Assembly (NCBI RefSeq): GCF_946227985.1
Contig: NZ_CAMKGL010000003.1
Span: 248,001 to 312,000, forward strand
DNA length: 64,000 bases
Source: Serratia quinivorans
GTDB lineage: Bacteria > Pseudomonadota > Gammaproteobacteria > Enterobacterales > Enterobacteriaceae
Reading direction: 5' to 3'
A model generated the notes under the pieces. It had not been told where the DNA came from, searched no databases, and saw only the letters and a list, made by a program, of their open reading frames with translations. How positions within the stretch are numbered: the stretch's first letter is position 1; each line of letters begins with the position of its first letter. Both the position numbers and the translations under genes were made by a program. Shown here piece by piece: positions 55,398 to 64,000 of the stretch.

Positions 55398-55910
55398 ATG
55401 AACTCAAGCACCCAGGAAAAGCTGCTGGCGCAGGCAGAACAACTCTGTCAGCAACGCAATGTGCGTCTGACACCGCAGCGGCTGGAAGTGTTACGCCTGA
55501 TGGCACAGCAGCCCGGTGCCATCAGCGCTTACGACCTGCTCGATCTGCTGCGCGTCGCCGAACCCCAGGCCAAACCGCCAACGGTGTACCGTGCGCTGGA
55601 TTTCCTGCTGGAACAAGGCTTCATTCACCGGGTGGAATCGGCTAACAGCTACGTGCTGTGCCATCACTTCGAACAGCCGACGCACACTTCCGCGCTGTTT
55701 ATCTGCGATCGCTGTGGTCAGGTGACCGAACGCACTACCGACGGGGTCGAAGAGACGCTGCAGAAACTGGCGAAGGAGTCTGGTTTTGTTCTGCGCCATA
55801 ACGTGGTGGAGGCGCATGGCCTGTGTGCGGGATGCGTTGAGGTAGAAGCCTGTGACAGCAAGCATGACTGCGGTGAACACGATCACAGCATCGCCATCAA
55901 GAAGAAATAG
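55398..55910 (+). CDS. zur: Zinc uptake regulation protein Zur
   Basis: A 170-residue Fur-family repressor that senses zinc and represses znuABC and alternative ribosomal proteins. The winged helix region NVRLTPQRLEVLRLMAQQPGAISAYDLLDLL is followed by PPTVYRALDFLLEQGF. Metal ligands are visible in CDRCGQVTE, the paired C..C of AHGLCAGCVEVEAC and LCHHFEQPTHTS. The start at 55398 matches the family; the frame opens 39 bases upstream. It is convergent with yjbJ. Confidence 0.96.
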   Translation: MNSSTQEKLLAQAEQLCQQRNVRLTPQRLEVLRLMAQQPGAISAYDLLDLLRVAEPQAKPPTVYRALDFLLEQGFIHRVESANSYVLCHHFEQPTHTSALFICDRCGQVTERTTDGVEETLQKLAKESGFVLRHNVVEAHGLCAGCVEVEACDSKHDCGEHDHSIAIKKK

Positions 55911-55920
55911 ATTGGGTTTT

Positions 55921-55940
55921 CAGGTACTTCCCTGTACCTG
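55921..55940 (+). terminator. Hairpin after zur
   Basis: CAGGTAC (55921-55927) pairs with GTACCTG (55934-55940) across six bases, ten bases after the stop. There is no clear T-run. Confidence 0.5.
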
Positions 55941-55991
55941 CAGGCTTGGCGTCAAGGGGATAAAAACGCCGCGCCTTTAAAAGTAGCTTGT

Positions 55992-56011
55992 GGCCGCAAT
56001 CCGCTGCGGCC
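55992..56011 (-). terminator. Hairpin after yjbJ
   Basis: On the minus strand GGCCGCA pairs with TGCGGCC across six bases, followed by ACAAGCTACTTTT. It is a moderate candidate, eight bases after the yjbJ stop. Confidence 0.5.
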
Positions 56012-56018
56012 CAGCGCG

Positions 56019-56228
56019 CTACCAGCGATACTTGTTGTGGTCTTCCCAGGATTTAACTTCTTTCTCGGCCGCCTCTTTCTGGTAGCCGTAACGTTCCTGA
56101 ATTTTACCGACAAGCTGTTCACGTTTCCCTTCAATGACCGTCAGATCGTCATCGGTCAGCTTGCCCCACTGTTCCTTCACTTTCCCTTTAAACTGCTTCC
56201 AGTTACCGTCGGCTTGATCTTTGTTCAT
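56019..56228 (-). CDS. yjbJ: CsbD family stress protein YjbJ
   Basis: A 69-residue hydrophilic CsbD-family protein with the same length as E. coli YjbJ: NWKQFKGKVKEQWGKLTDDDL, then GKREQLVGKIQERYGY and a WEDHNKYRW end. Members are abundant in stationary phase and under general stress; the mechanism is unknown. A GGAGAGGTT site precedes the ATG. Confidence 0.95.
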   Translation of the reverse strand: MNKDQADGNWKQFKGKVKEQWGKLTDDDLTVIEGKREQLVGKIQERYGYQKEAAEKEVKSWEDHNKYRW

Positions 56229-56512
56229 AACCTCTCCGTTACCTGTGATTAGTCAGTTTTAAACACCTGTGGCCGGACTTAACTGAGTAATAATTTCGGT
56301 CAATTGACCTGAACAACAGGATTGTCAGTTCCAATTTATTCCGCCGACCACATGATTAACTATAGCTACAGATAGCGAAAAAAAAGAAAAAGTCAGGATA
56401 AAAATTCATAAAACAAATAGAAATCAGTAAAAACCCCAGAAGAACAGCAAGTAAGCGGAAACAATTTCGCTCAAGAAAATGTAACTTAATATAAATAAAA
56501 ACATAAACTAAA
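56229..56512. other. AT-rich spacer between yjbJ and dinF
   Basis: About 285 bases, with a very AT-rich stretch from 56380 to 56512 (AAAAAAAAGAAAAAGTC, ATAAATAAAAACATAAAC). It contains the yjbJ promoter region and the dinF 3' end. No terminator hairpin or gene was recognised. Confidence 0.4.
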
Positions 56513-57877
56513 CTAATGATTTGTTATTCTTGATTGTGTCGCATCCGCCGCAAACCAGGTCCCTCGCACCCTGTGGCAATGCCAAATCCACCCGAGAGCA
56601 AGGCCACGTAGGGAAAGAAATACCGCCAGCGCCAGCCACAATCCATGGTTGCCTAATACAGGCAGGGTAAACAGCGTCAGCCCATAACCGGCGGCGGCTA
56701 CTGCCATGCTGTTACGCATTTCTGTACCGCGGGTGGCACCAATAAACATGCCGTCCAGCAAATAGCACCATACTCCCACCAATGGCAGCACTATCTGCCA
56801 CGGCAGATAGTGGCTCGCCAGCGCACGCAGTTCCGGTAAAGAGGTCAAGGCAGCAATGATTTGCGGCCCGGCAACGGCATAGAGCAGACCAAAGCCCAAC
56901 GCCACCAGACAGGCCTGGCGGCAAGCTGCACGCCATACTTTGCGCAGTTGGCTATCGTCACGGGCCCCATAGGCATGCCCCGAATGCGCCTCTACCGCGT
57001 AGGCAAAACCGTCCAGCGCATAAGCGGTGAAGGTCAGCAAATTCATCAGTACCGCATTGACCGCAACCACCTCGCCACCAAGCCGGGCACCGAAGATAGT
57101 CAGCGAGGCAAAACACAGTTGCAGCAGCAATGAACGCAGCATAATGTCGCGATTCAACGCCAGCAGACGCCGTAGGTTACCGCGCCAGGCTTGGCGCAGC
57201 ATCGGCACAGAAATACCGCGTATGCGCATCACGCGCCAGGACAGCCATAATCCCAGCAGCAGAGTGGCATATTCAGAAATGGCCGTCGCCGTCGCGGCCC
57301 CCTGCACGTTCCAGCCCAGTCCCATCACCAGCCAGATATCCAATACGATATTCAACAGGTTGCCGACAATCAGCAGGATCACCGGTGCGCGCACGTATTG
57401 CACGCCTAGCAACCAACCCAGGATCACCATATTGGCCAACGCCGCCGGGGCGCTCAGCCAGCGGATCTCGAGGAATAAACGAGCCTGTTCCAGCACCGCC
57501 CTATCGCCACCGACGACTTTTAGTGCCAACTCGATCAGCGGATAGCGCAGCAACACAATCGCCGCCCCGGCCAACACCGCCAGCAGCAACGGCTGCATAA
57601 AGGCTCGTGCCAGACCCTGCAGATTTTGTGCCCCCAATGCCTGTGCGGTCAGCCCGGTGGTGCTCATGCGCAAAAACAGCAACAGCATAAACAGGAAGCT
57701 GGTCGCCATGGAGCCAACCGCTACGCCGCCCAGATAGGTCGGGCTATCGAGGTGGCCGATGACTGCGGTATCCACCAGCCCAAGCAGCGGCACGGTGATA
57801 TTGGAGAAAATCATGGGCAGCGCAAGGCGCCACAGGGCTTTATCGGTATCGCTGGTGAAGGCAGAAAGCAGGCGCAT
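56513..57877 (-). CDS. dinF: MATE family efflux transporter DinF
   Basis: A 454-residue multidrug and toxin extrusion protein with 12 membrane helices, collinear with E. coli DinF (LALPMIFSNITVPLLGLVDTAVIGHLDSPTYLGG). It exports oxidants or cationic compounds and is part of the SOS regulon through lexA co-transcription in E. coli. The start at 57877 (MRLLSAFTSDTD) is preferred; the frame runs on into an ERIC element. Here the gap to lexA is 216 bases and contains a hairpin and an ERIC element, unlike the tight lexA-dinF spacing in E. coli. Confidence 0.95.
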   Translation of the reverse strand: MRLLSAFTSDTDKALWRLALPMIFSNITVPLLGLVDTAVIGHLDSPTYLGGVAVGSMATSFLFMLLLFLRMSTTGLTAQALGAQNLQGLARAFMQPLLLAVLAGAAIVLLRYPLIELALKVVGGDRAVLEQARLFLEIRWLSAPAALANMVILGWLLGVQYVRAPVILLIVGNLLNIVLDIWLVMGLGWNVQGAATATAISEYATLLLGLWLSWRVMRIRGISVPMLRQAWRGNLRRLLALNRDIMLRSLLLQLCFASLTIFGARLGGEVVAVNAVLMNLLTFTAYALDGFAYAVEAHSGHAYGARDDSQLRKVWRAACRQACLVALGFGLLYAVAGPQIIAALTSLPELRALASHYLPWQIVLPLVGVWCYLLDGMFIGATRGTEMRNSMAVAAAGYGLTLFTLPVLGNHGLWLALAVFLSLRGLALGWIWHCHRVRGTWFAADATQSRITNH

Positions 57878-57894
57878 AGTGAAATGTTCCCGTG

Positions 57895-58021
57895 TATACC
57901 CGTCATCTTTCAAGTTGCAGCGTTGTTATCTGCACTCGCTCACCCCAGTTACTTACCTGAGTAAGCGCCTGGGGATGAGCGAGTTGGCCGCCTAGCTGCA
58001 ACTTGAAAGCTATAGGGTATA
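57895..58021. repeat. ERIC element (127 bp) between lexA and dinF
   Basis: Bounded by TATACCCGTCATC and GGGTATA, with the subterminal CAAGTTGCAGC / GCTGCAACTTG inverted repeat and the ERIC core CGCTCACCCCAGTTACTTAC and TAAGCGCCTGGGGATGAGCG. It is exactly 127 bp. It lies 17 bases upstream of the dinF start, inside what is an operon in E. coli. Confidence 0.92.
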
Positions 58022-58040
58022 TAGTGAATCAGATATGACA

Positions 58041-58060
58041 TCGCCCCAGAGCTGGGGCGA
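58041..58060 (-). terminator. Terminator-like hairpin after lexA
   Basis: TCGCCCCAG (58041-58049) is complementary to CTGGGGCGA (58052-58060), 33 bases after the lexA stop. The following minus-strand sequence ATGTCATATC is only weakly T-rich, so read-through into dinF is possible. Confidence 0.6.
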
Positions 58061-58093
58061 CTTGAATCAGAGGACGATGTTTGGGCGTGAGGA

Positions 58094-58702
58094 TTAAACC
58101 CAGTCGCCATTGCGGATCACACCGACCGCCAAACCTTCAATGGTGAAATTCTGCTGACGCAGATCGACCACAATCGGCTGGAATTCACTGTTTTCCGGCA
58201 GCAGCTCAACCACGTTACCGTGTTTTTTCAGGCGCTTGACCGTAACTTCATCTTCAATGCGTGCCACAACCACCTGGCCATTACGCACGTCCTGAGTTTT
58301 ATGTGCCGCCAGCAGATCGCCGTCGAGAATACCGATGTCACGCATCGACATGCCATTGACCCGCAGCAGGAAATCCGCGCTCGGTTTGAACAGGGAAGGA
58401 TCGACCTTGTAGTGCCCTTCGATATGCTGCTGCGCCAGCAGCGGTTCACCGGCGGCTACACGGCCAATCAGCGGTAAACCCTCTTCATCTTCCATCAGCA
58501 GGCGAATGCCGCGCGAAGCCCCGGAGATAATCTCGATAACGCCTTTACGCGCCAGCGCTTTCAGGTGTTCTTCTGCGGCATTTGGCGAACGGAACCCCAG
58601 ACGCATGGCGATCTCGGCGCGCGTTGGCGGCATGCCAGTGGACGAAATATGATCGCGAATCAGATCATAGACCTCTTGCTGTCTGGTAGTTAGTGCTTTC
58701 AT
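58094..58702 (-). CDS. lexA: SOS repressor LexA
   Basis: A 202-residue repressor, the same length as E. coli LexA. The winged helix-turn-helix [24 protein letters not shown] is followed by the cleavage site Ala-Gly in VAAGEP (84-85 by equivalence). The S24 peptidase domain has its catalytic serine in [10 protein letters not shown] and lysine in EDEVTVKRL. RecA-stimulated self-cleavage derepresses SOS genes. Two SOS boxes upstream show autoregulation. Confidence 0.99.
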   Translation of the reverse strand: MKALTTRQQEVYDLIRDHISSTGMPPTRAEIAMRLGFRSPNAAEEHLKALARKGVIEIISGASRGIRLLMEDEEGLPLIGRVAAGEPLLAQQHIEGHYKVDPSLFKPSADFLLRVNGMSMRDIGILDGDLLAAHKTQDVRNGQVVVARIEDEVTVKRLKKHGNVVELLPENSEFQPIVVDLRQQNFTIEGLAVGVIRNGDWV

Positions 58703-58708
58703 TCCGCC

Positions 58709-58728
58709 CCCTGTTTGTTTATACAGTC
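58709..58728. promoter_or_regulatory. LexA box 1 upstream of lexA
   Basis: CTG-N10-CAG with CTG at 58711-58713 and CAG at 58724-58726, seven bases from the lexA start. Confidence 0.88.
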
Positions 58729-58729
58729 T

Positions 58730-58749
58730 TGCTGTGAGTATATACAGGT
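58730..58749. promoter_or_regulatory. LexA box 2 upstream of lexA
   Basis: CTGTGAGTATATACAG is a CTG-N10-CAG site (58732-58747), 21 bp from box 1. The tandem pair reproduces the E. coli lexA operator arrangement. Confidence 0.9.
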
Positions 58750-58823
58750 AACTGCGGCTTGGGAACCGAAGAGTGAATAAAAATCAGGGATTAGCGACAC
58801 GTGTCGCAACGAAACTCCGCCAC

Positions 58824-59192
58824 TCAGGCAAAGTGCTGCCACAGCACCGAACCCCAGACAAACAGCGCCAAAATAATCGCCAGCGAGACCGCCGCGGAGC
58901 CCATATCCTTAGCCCGGCCGGAAAGCTCGTGATACTCGGTCCCCACCCGGTCGACAATCGCCTCAATCGCGCTGTTGAGTATTTCGACGATCATCACCAA
59001 CAGCACAGATCCGATCAGTAAAATGCGCGCTATCGCACCTACGTCCAGCCAAATCGCCAGTATGATAGCCAGCACGGTCGCCACCAATTCCTGGCGGAAT
59101 GCCGCTTCATGCTGCCAGGCAGCGGAAAAGCCTTTATAAGAGTAGCCGGCAGCTTTAATAATACGGGTCAGGCCGGTTGCTTGGTTTGCCAT
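58824..59192 (-). CDS. dgkA: Diacylglycerol kinase
   Basis: A 122-residue trimeric inner-membrane kinase that recycles diacylglycerol released during MDO synthesis, the same length as E. coli DgkA. Three membrane helices are visible. The catalytic motif is LVMIVEILNSAIEAIVDRVG, followed by HELSGRAKDMGSAAV. It is upstream of lexA on the same strand and divergent from plsB. Confidence 0.98.
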   Translation of the reverse strand: MANQATGLTRIIKAAGYSYKGFSAAWQHEAAFRQELVATVLAIILAIWLDVGAIARILLIGSVLLVMIVEILNSAIEAIVDRVGTEYHELSGRAKDMGSAAVSLAIILALFVWGSVLWQHFA

Positions 59193-59341
59193 GTTTTTTA
59201 GTGCCTTTCGCAGAGATAAGTCATAATTAAACAGTCTAGGCCAGGAAACGTTCCCGGCTCTCGGTTTTCCAACACCACAGATCTGCTACCCGGTTTCTGG
59301 TATGCTTGCGGCGCATTGCTAACAAGAGGCTTCACGTTGTT

Positions 59342-61807
59342 ATGTCAGGTTGGCGTAAAATTTATTATAAACTATTGAATTTACCACTTAAACTGTTGGT
59401 AAGAAGTAAGGTTATCCCTTCAGATCCGGTCACGGAGTTAGGGTTGGATCCCTCACGGCCGATTTTGTATGTTTTACCTTATAATTCCAAGGCGGATTTG
59501 CTGACGCTGCGCACCCAGTGCCTGGCGCAAGATCTGCCCGATCCCCTCGATCCGCTGGAGATAGACGGCACCGTGCTGCCAAGCCACGTGTTTATTCACG
59601 ACGGCCCGCGCGTATTCCGCTACTACACGCCGAAAGAAGAGTCGGTAAAACTGTTCCACGACTATCTGGATCTGCACCGCAGTAATCCGGATCTCGACAT
59701 TCAGATGCTGCCGGTTTCGGTGATGTTCGGCCGCTCTCCGGGGCGTGAAGGTCACGGCACCCCGCACCTGCGTCTGCTGAACGGCGTGCAGAAATTCTTC
59801 GCCGTGCTGTGGCTCGGCCGTGACAGCTTTGTCCGTTTTTCCAATACCGTTTCGCTGCGCCGCATGGCCACCGAGCACGGTACGGACAAAATCATTGCGC
59901 AGAAACTGGCTCGCGTAGCGCGCATGCACTTCTCGCGTCAGCGTCTGGCCGCCGTCGGCCCAAGCCTGCCGGCCCGTCAGGACCTGTTCAACAAGCTGTT
60001 GGCGTCCAAGGCGATCGAAAAAGCGGTCGAGGACGAAGCTCGCAGCAAGAAAATCTCCCACGAAAAAGCCCAGCAGAATGCCATTGCGCTGATGGAAGAG
60101 ATCGCGGCCGACTTCTCTTACGAGACGGTGCGCCTTTCCGATCGCGTGCTGAGCTGGACCTGGAACCGACTGTATCAAGGCATCAACGTCACTAACGCCG
60201 AACGCGTGCGTCAGTTGGCGCAGGACGGCCACGAGATTGTTTATGTGCCCTGCCACCGCAGCCACATGGACTACCTGCTGCTGTCCTACGTGCTATATCA
60301 CCAGGGTCTGGTACCGCCGCACATCGCTGCCGGTATCAATCTCAACTTCTGGCCGGCCGGGCCGATTTTCCGTCGCCTGGGCGCTTTCTTTATTCGCCGT
60401 ACTTTCAAAGGCAACAAGCTGTACTCGACGGTATTCCGTGAATACCTCGGCGAGCTGTTTACCCGCGGTTACTCGGTGGAATACTTTGTTGAAGGCGGTC
60501 GTTCCCGTACCGGACGTTTGCTGGAGCCGAAGACCGGCACCCTGTCGATGACCATTCAGGCGATGCTGCGCGGCGGTAGCCGTCCTATCACACTGGTGCC
60601 GATTTACATCGGTTACGAACACGTGATGGAAGTGGGCACCTACGCCAAAGAGTTGCGTGGCGCGACCAAGGAAAAAGAGAGCCTGCTGCAGATGCTGCGC
60701 GGCCTGCGCAAGTTGCGCAATCTCGGCCAGGGTTACGTCAACTTTGGTGACCCACTGCCGTTGACCGCTTACCTGAACCAGAATGTGCCACAGTGGCGCG
60801 AATCCATTGACCCGATCGAAGCCCAGCGCCCAAGCTGGCTAACGCCAACGGTCAACGATTTGGCGGCCAAGATTATGGTGCGCATCAACAATGCCGCCGC
60901 TGCCAACGCCATGAACCTGTGTTCCACGGCGCTGCTGGCCTCACGCCAGCGTTCGCTGACCCGTGAACAGTTGCTTGAGCAGTTGGAGTGCTATCTGCAA
61001 CTGATGCGTAATGTGCCTTATGCCGGTGACGTTACCGTACCCACCCAGACGCCGGATGAGCTGCTGGACCACGCGCTGAACATGAACAAGTTCGAGGTGG
61101 AGAAGGATAACATCGGCGATATCATCATCCTGCCGCGCGAGCAGGCGGTGTTGATGACCTATTACCGTAACAATATCCATCATCTGTTGGTTCTGCCATC
61201 GCTGATCGCCACTATCGTGATGCATCACCGCCGGGTATCGCGCGCCGAACTGCTACGGCAGATTGGCCTGATTTACCCGATGCTGAAGGCCGAGTTGTTC
61301 CTGCATAACGACAAGGAACAGCTGCCGGAAGTGCTGCGGCCGCTGATCGACGAAATGATCCGTCAGCAACTGATCTGCGACAAGGGTGACAGTCTGGCAC
61401 TGAATCCAGCCCGCATCCGTCCGCTACAGTTGTTGGCCGCCGGTGTCCGTGAAACACTGCAGCGCTATGCCATCACCATGTCGATTCTCAGTGCCAATCC
61501 AAGCATCAACCGTGGGGCATTGGAGAAAGAGAGCCGTATTATGGCCCAGCGTCTGTCGGTGCTGCATGGCATCAACGCGCCGGAGTTCTTCGACAAGGCG
61601 GTGTTCTCCACCCTGGTGGCGACGTTGCGTGCAGAAGGCTACATCAATGACATCGGCGATGCGGTCCGTGAGCACACCATGGAGGTCTACAACATGCTGA
61701 GCGATTTGATTACCCCGGAAATCAAGCTGACCATAGAGAGCGTCAGTATGCCGGCGGAAACCAACGCGTTGCCGGAAACGGTCGCAGCGGAAGAGAAAGA
61801 AGACTAA
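59342..61807 (+). CDS. plsB: Glycerol-3-phosphate 1-O-acyltransferase
   Basis: An 821-residue membrane-associated enzyme that starts phospholipid synthesis by acylating glycerol-3-phosphate. The acyltransferase blocks are visible: [11 protein letters not shown] (HX4D), [31 protein letters not shown] and [11 protein letters not shown]. The start at 59342 ([15 protein letters not shown]) matches the family; the frame extends 36 bases upstream. It is divergent from dgkA and ends in a strong bidirectional terminator. Confidence 0.98.
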   Translation: MSGWRKIYYKLLNLPLKLLVRSKVIPSDPVTELGLDPSRPILYVLPYNSKADLLTLRTQCLAQDLPDPLDPLEIDGTVLPSHVFIHDGPRVFRYYTPKEESVKLFHDYLDLHRSNPDLDIQMLPVSVMFGRSPGREGHGTPHLRLLNGVQKFFAVLWLGRDSFVRFSNTVSLRRMATEHGTDKIIAQKLARVARMHFSRQRLAAVGPSLPARQDLFNKLLASKAIEKAVEDEARSKKISHEKAQQNAIALMEEIAADFSYETVRLSDRVLSWTWNRLYQGINVTNAERVRQLAQDGHEIVYVPCHRSHMDYLLLSYVLYHQGLVPPHIAAGINLNFWPAGPIFRRLGAFFIRRTFKGNKLYSTVFREYLGELFTRGYSVEYFVEGGRSRTGRLLEPKTGTLSMTIQAMLRGGSRPITLVPIYIGYEHVMEVGTYAKELRGATKEKESLLQMLRGLRKLRNLGQGYVNFGDPLPLTAYLNQNVPQWRESIDPIEAQRPSWLTPTVNDLAAKIMVRINNAAAANAMNLCSTALLASRQRSLTREQLLEQLECYLQLMRNVPYAGDVTVPTQTPDELLDHALNMNKFEVEKDNIGDIIILPREQAVLMTYYRNNIHHLLVLPSLIATIVMHHRRVSRAELLRQIGLIYPMLKAELFLHNDKEQLPEVLRPLIDEMIRQQLICDKGDSLALNPARIRPLQLLAAGVRETLQRYAITMSILSANPSINRGALEKESRIMAQRLSVLHGINAPEFFDKAVFSTLVATLRAEGYINDIGDAVREHTMEVYNMLSDLITPEIKLTIESVSMPAETNALPETVAAEEKED

Positions 61808-61823
61808 TCCATTGATACAAAAC

Positions 61824-61850
61824 AAAAAGGCACCCTCGGGTGCCTTTTTT
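61824..61850. terminator. Bidirectional terminator between plsB and ubiA
   Basis: AAAAAGGCACCC and GGGTGCCTTTTTT form a stem with A- and T-runs on each side, serving both convergent genes. Confidence 0.9.
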
Positions 61851-61864
61851 ATTGCTGTAACGCC

Positions 61865-62737
61865 CTAACCCTGCCAGTAACTCAGTGCAATACCGATAAA
61901 CAACACCAGCCCGACATAATTGTTATCCATGAACGCTTTGAAGCAGGCATCACGCTCACGGCTGGCAATCTGTTTTTGCTGATGGATAAACAAGGCACCC
62001 GCCAGCAACAGCGACCAGTAAAAGGCCCCGCTCATCTGCGTCAGATAACCGACCCACAGCATCAGCAGCAGCGTGGCGAACTGCAGCAAACCAACAATCA
62101 GCTTGTCGTAACGGCCAAACAAAATGGCCGTAGATTTAATGCCAATCTTCAGGTCATCGTCACGGTCAACCATCGCATATAAGGTGTCGTAAGCCACCGT
62201 CCAGCAAATATTGGCCAACAGCAACAGCCAGCAGCTCAGTGGTAAGGATTCACTGACGGCGGCATAGGCCATCGGGATACCCCAGCCAAACGCCGCGCCA
62301 AGAACAAACTGCGGCAGATGAGTGACCCGTTTCATAAACGGATAGGCCCACGCCAGCGCCAGCGCCGCCAGTGACAGCCAGATGGTCATCGCATTGAGCG
62401 TCAGCACCAGTCCGAACGAGACGAGTACCAACACGACAAACAGCACCTTGGCCTCTTTCTCGCTCACCCGGCCACTCGGCATCGGGCGACCGGCAGTACG
62501 CTTAACGTGGCCATCTACAGCGCGATCGGCGTAATCATTCACGACACAACCGGCGGCACGCATCAGGAAGACCCCAACCACAAACACCACCAGGATAGAC
62601 AGCGACGGCACGCCCTTGCCCGCCAGCCACAGTGCCCACAGCGTCGGCCACAGCAACAGCAAGGTGCCAATAGGTTTGTTAATGCGCATCAGATGGCTAT
62701 AAGCCTGCCATTTGCTTTGATTCACGCTTCCTTCCAA
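61865..62737 (-). CDS. ubiA: 4-hydroxybenzoate octaprenyltransferase
   Basis: A 290-residue membrane prenyltransferase of ubiquinone synthesis, with eight or nine helices. The two aspartate-rich motifs are visible: [14 protein letters not shown] and [18 protein letters not shown] start at 62737 gives the E. coli length and has AGGAG ten bases upstream; ATG codons at 62755 and 62758 overlap the ubiC stop and are possible alternatives adding six or seven residues. It is translationally linked to ubiC. Confidence 0.95.
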   Translation of the reverse strand: MEGSVNQSKWQAYSHLMRINKPIGTLLLLWPTLWALWLAGKGVPSLSILVVFVVGVFLMRAAGCVVNDYADRAVDGHVKRTAGRPMPSGRVSEKEAKVLFVVLVLVSFGLVLTLNAMTIWLSLAALALAWAYPFMKRVTHLPQFVLGAAFGWGIPMAYAAVSESLPLSCWLLLLANICWTVAYDTLYAMVDRDDDLKIGIKSTAILFGRYDKLIVGLLQFATLLLMLWVGYLTQMSGAFYWSLLLAGALFIHQQKQIASRERDACFKAFMDNNYVGLVLFIGIALSYWQG

Positions 62738-62754
62738 GGTCTTTTCTCTCCTCA

Positions 62755-63279
62755 TCATTCGGGAACCGAACTTCCTGTCGCGTACAGCGGCGAAGCCGGT
62801 AAAAACAGTTCAGTCAGCAACAGCGGCTTACCCGCCAGCCGCAGGCGGGAACGGCGCGCCCACAGTAGATCTTGCCGTCCAATATGGATGTAATCGCGAG
62901 TCAGTTCATCGCTGCTGAACAGATAACGGCCCAGTGGCAAGGTGCCCAAATCCACCAGTGCCAGATCAGGGCCGGTCAGCGTTTCCAATGGGATCACCGT
63001 GCGCCCCAATAGCCAGGGCTGGTTGTCGCCCAACAACACAACTTCACGCAGCCAATAGCGCGGACTGTCCGGCAGGTGTTCTGCCTCTTCCCCCAGTTGG
63101 TCGCGGGTAACAAAACATTCGCGCTGCGGTTCGACGTGCACCCGTCCACAGTGGCGTTCAAAGCGGCGCGTCATGGAGCCTGGCTCCATCAACCAGTCGC
63201 TGACGGCGACGGGTACCGGAGGATGTTGTGCGGATAGCCACTCCAGCGGCGGTAGGATCGAATCCCTAATGCCTGACAT
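62755..63279 (-). CDS. ubiC: Chorismate pyruvate-lyase
   Basis: A 174-residue enzyme that converts chorismate to 4-hydroxybenzoate, the first committed ubiquinone step. Family signatures are [51 protein letters not shown] and [13 protein letters not shown]. The ATG at 63279 with GGAG eight bases upstream is preferred; the frame continues to 63399. A nine-residue tail after PASPLY overlaps the ubiA start region. Confidence 0.96.
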   Translation of the reverse strand: MSGIRDSILPPLEWLSAQHPPVPVAVSDWLMEPGSMTRRFERHCGRVHVEPQRECFVTRDQLGEEAEHLPDSPRYWLREVVLLGDNQPWLLGRTVIPLETLTGPDLALVDLGTLPLGRYLFSSDELTRDYIHIGRQDLLWARRSRLRLAGKPLLLTELFLPASPLYATGSSVPE

Positions 63280-63572
63280 TGTTCTACTCCATGCCTGACG
63301 CCGCGCCCTGCGGCTGCGCCAGACCAGACAAACTGTTAACAGGCGCCCATTGTAACGCAGAAATTCAAAAGCGGCAGGCTGATTCGAGGGGTGCCACACA
63401 GCAAAACTTCGCGCCTTAAAAGCACCGCCTTGTCATCTTTCTGCCCTCTGTTTTCTTTACCTTCATTCCCCGGCGCGGTGGGGATTATGTGGTCCTCAGC
63501 AAAATTTCACCTCTGCAGCATTGTTTTATCTACGCGCGTAGACCCCCTTATTACCGCAGCGTTGAATCGCCA
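63280..63572. other. Region upstream of ubiC
   Basis: About 290 bases. It includes the ubiC promoter region near 63290-63370, then sequence leading into the mobile-element-like remnant. No credible gene and no tRNA attachment target were seen. Confidence 0.35.
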
Positions 63573-63857
63573 TCAGTCCAAAACTTTATCAGCAAACCCT
63601 CTTGCCGACATAAGGCTGCGTCCTGCAATAGTTCGTGAGCGCCGCTGGCGGTCATTTGAGCGCGCAGCAAGGCGCGAGTCGTGAGGTTTGGTGGGCCAAA
63701 TAAGCGGCTCGTAACACAGGTGCGCGTTAAAATGGCCCCAGCCCTTCGGGTCGCGCCCCAAAAGCCCGTACTCTGCGTTATCGGGCTTGAACGTAGGCCC
63801 GCTATGCCCTGCCCCCTTCGCCTTGATTACGGGCTTTTGGCACTGCGACGGCGCCAC
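63573..63857 (-). other. Possible phage/satellite-derived remnant with a doubtful 94-codon frame
   Basis: The minus-strand frame (MAPSQCQKPVIKAKG..., containing LLGRDPKGWGHFNAHLCYEP and ARSNDRQRRSRTIAGRSL) has an arginine-rich, low-complexity look similar to small spurious proteins annotated around P4-like satellite immunity regions. The plus strand is also partly open. I do not recognise a protein family. The base composition and local repeats differ from the housekeeping genes to the left. The interval may be a regulatory RNA region of an integrated element rather than a gene. Confidence 0.35.
63758..63840. repeat. 13-bp perfect inverted repeat with an alternative inner hairpin
   Basis: CCAAAAGCCCGTA (63758-63770) is the exact reverse complement of TACGGGCTTTTGG (63828-63840). 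The left arm can instead pair locally, AGCCCG (63763-63768) with CGGGCT (63782-63787). The two foldings exclude each other. Confidence 0.7.
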
Positions 63858-63920
63858 GACCTATTGCGGGGCACTGCCTCTGGAAACCATCTTTACCGCG
63901 TTCACGCTACAGGTGTGGCG

Positions 63921-64000
63921 CAGGCGGTGAAGGAAATCGTCATTATGGGTGGGGTGTTCAACGTCGAAGGCTACATCAAAGACACCAATTTCGGCCTGGA
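63921..64000 (+). pseudogene. Fragment of a nucleoside hydrolase gene at the window edge
   Basis: The plus-strand frame reads GVAQAVKEIVIMGGVFNVEGYIKDTNFGL, which matches the core of inosine/uridine-preferring nucleoside hydrolases (the IVIMGG strand and the following Asn/Asp-containing loop). The N-terminal part with the DxDxxxDD calcium site is absent: upstream sequence in this frame (LLRGTASGNHLYRVHAT) is unrelated. The gene thus appears truncated at its 5' end by the adjoining element. The rest lies beyond the window, so the state of the 3' end is unknown. Confidence 0.65.

Noticed and set aside
63391-63684. 97-codon plus-strand frame near the right end
   Set aside because: Low-complexity arginine/serine-rich translation without recognisable domain, overlapping another doubtful frame on the opposite strand.

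Overview
The window reads as chromosomal DNA of an Enterobacterales member, most probably Serratia. Proteins such as Fis, MreB, RNase G, AccC, UvrA, DnaB and PlsB are almost collinear with their Escherichia coli counterparts. Several local arrangements look Serratia/Yersinia-like: a nitrilase gene between tldD and yhdP, aroQ fused into the accBC operon, and ERIC elements between genes. No rRNA, tRNA or CRISPR array was seen.

Left part (about 0.7-26 kb): this matches the E. coli block tldD, yhdP, rng, maf, mreDCB and csrD on the minus strand. It is followed on the plus strand by acuI, msrPQ, aroQ-accBC, yhdT-panF-prmA, an alpha-carbonic anhydrase and dusB-fis. Its themes are cell shape, envelope lipid trafficking, RNA turnover, fatty-acid initiation and nucleoid control. 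At the extreme left edge is a decayed fragment of a filamentous-haemagglutinin-type exoprotein gene.

Middle (about 25-38 kb): an accessory stretch. It holds an LpxP/LpxL acyltransferase, an orphan CTP-synthase-like amidotransferase domain, a CidA/CidB pair with a LysR regulator, the YjcE antiporter, the GhxP purine permease behind three repeated PurR-like boxes, a lipocalin/GST/VOC operon, a DUF1471 peptide, a LysR-SDR divergent pair and an MltF-like transglycosylase.

Right part (about 38-63.3 kb): this follows the E. coli block ssb, uvrA, yjbR, yjbQ, tyrB, alr, dnaB, qorA, pspG, dusA, zur, yjbJ, dinF, lexA, dgkA, plsB, ubiA, ubiC. Insertions relative to E. coli are an alcohol dehydrogenase plus maltose acetyltransferase, an Lrp regulator with a PheC-like periplasmic protein beside tyrB, and a TPR protein/ECF sigma/anti-sigma operon whose sigma gene seems to start at AUC. 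Four LexA-regulon genes (lexA, dinF, uvrA, ssb) sit here, with visible SOS boxes. The last 0.7 kb looks like a mobile-element remnant abutting a truncated nucleoside hydrolase gene.

Start codons were chosen by ribosome-binding site and family length; several differ from the longest open frame. Comparisons with E. coli are from memory, not from a search.
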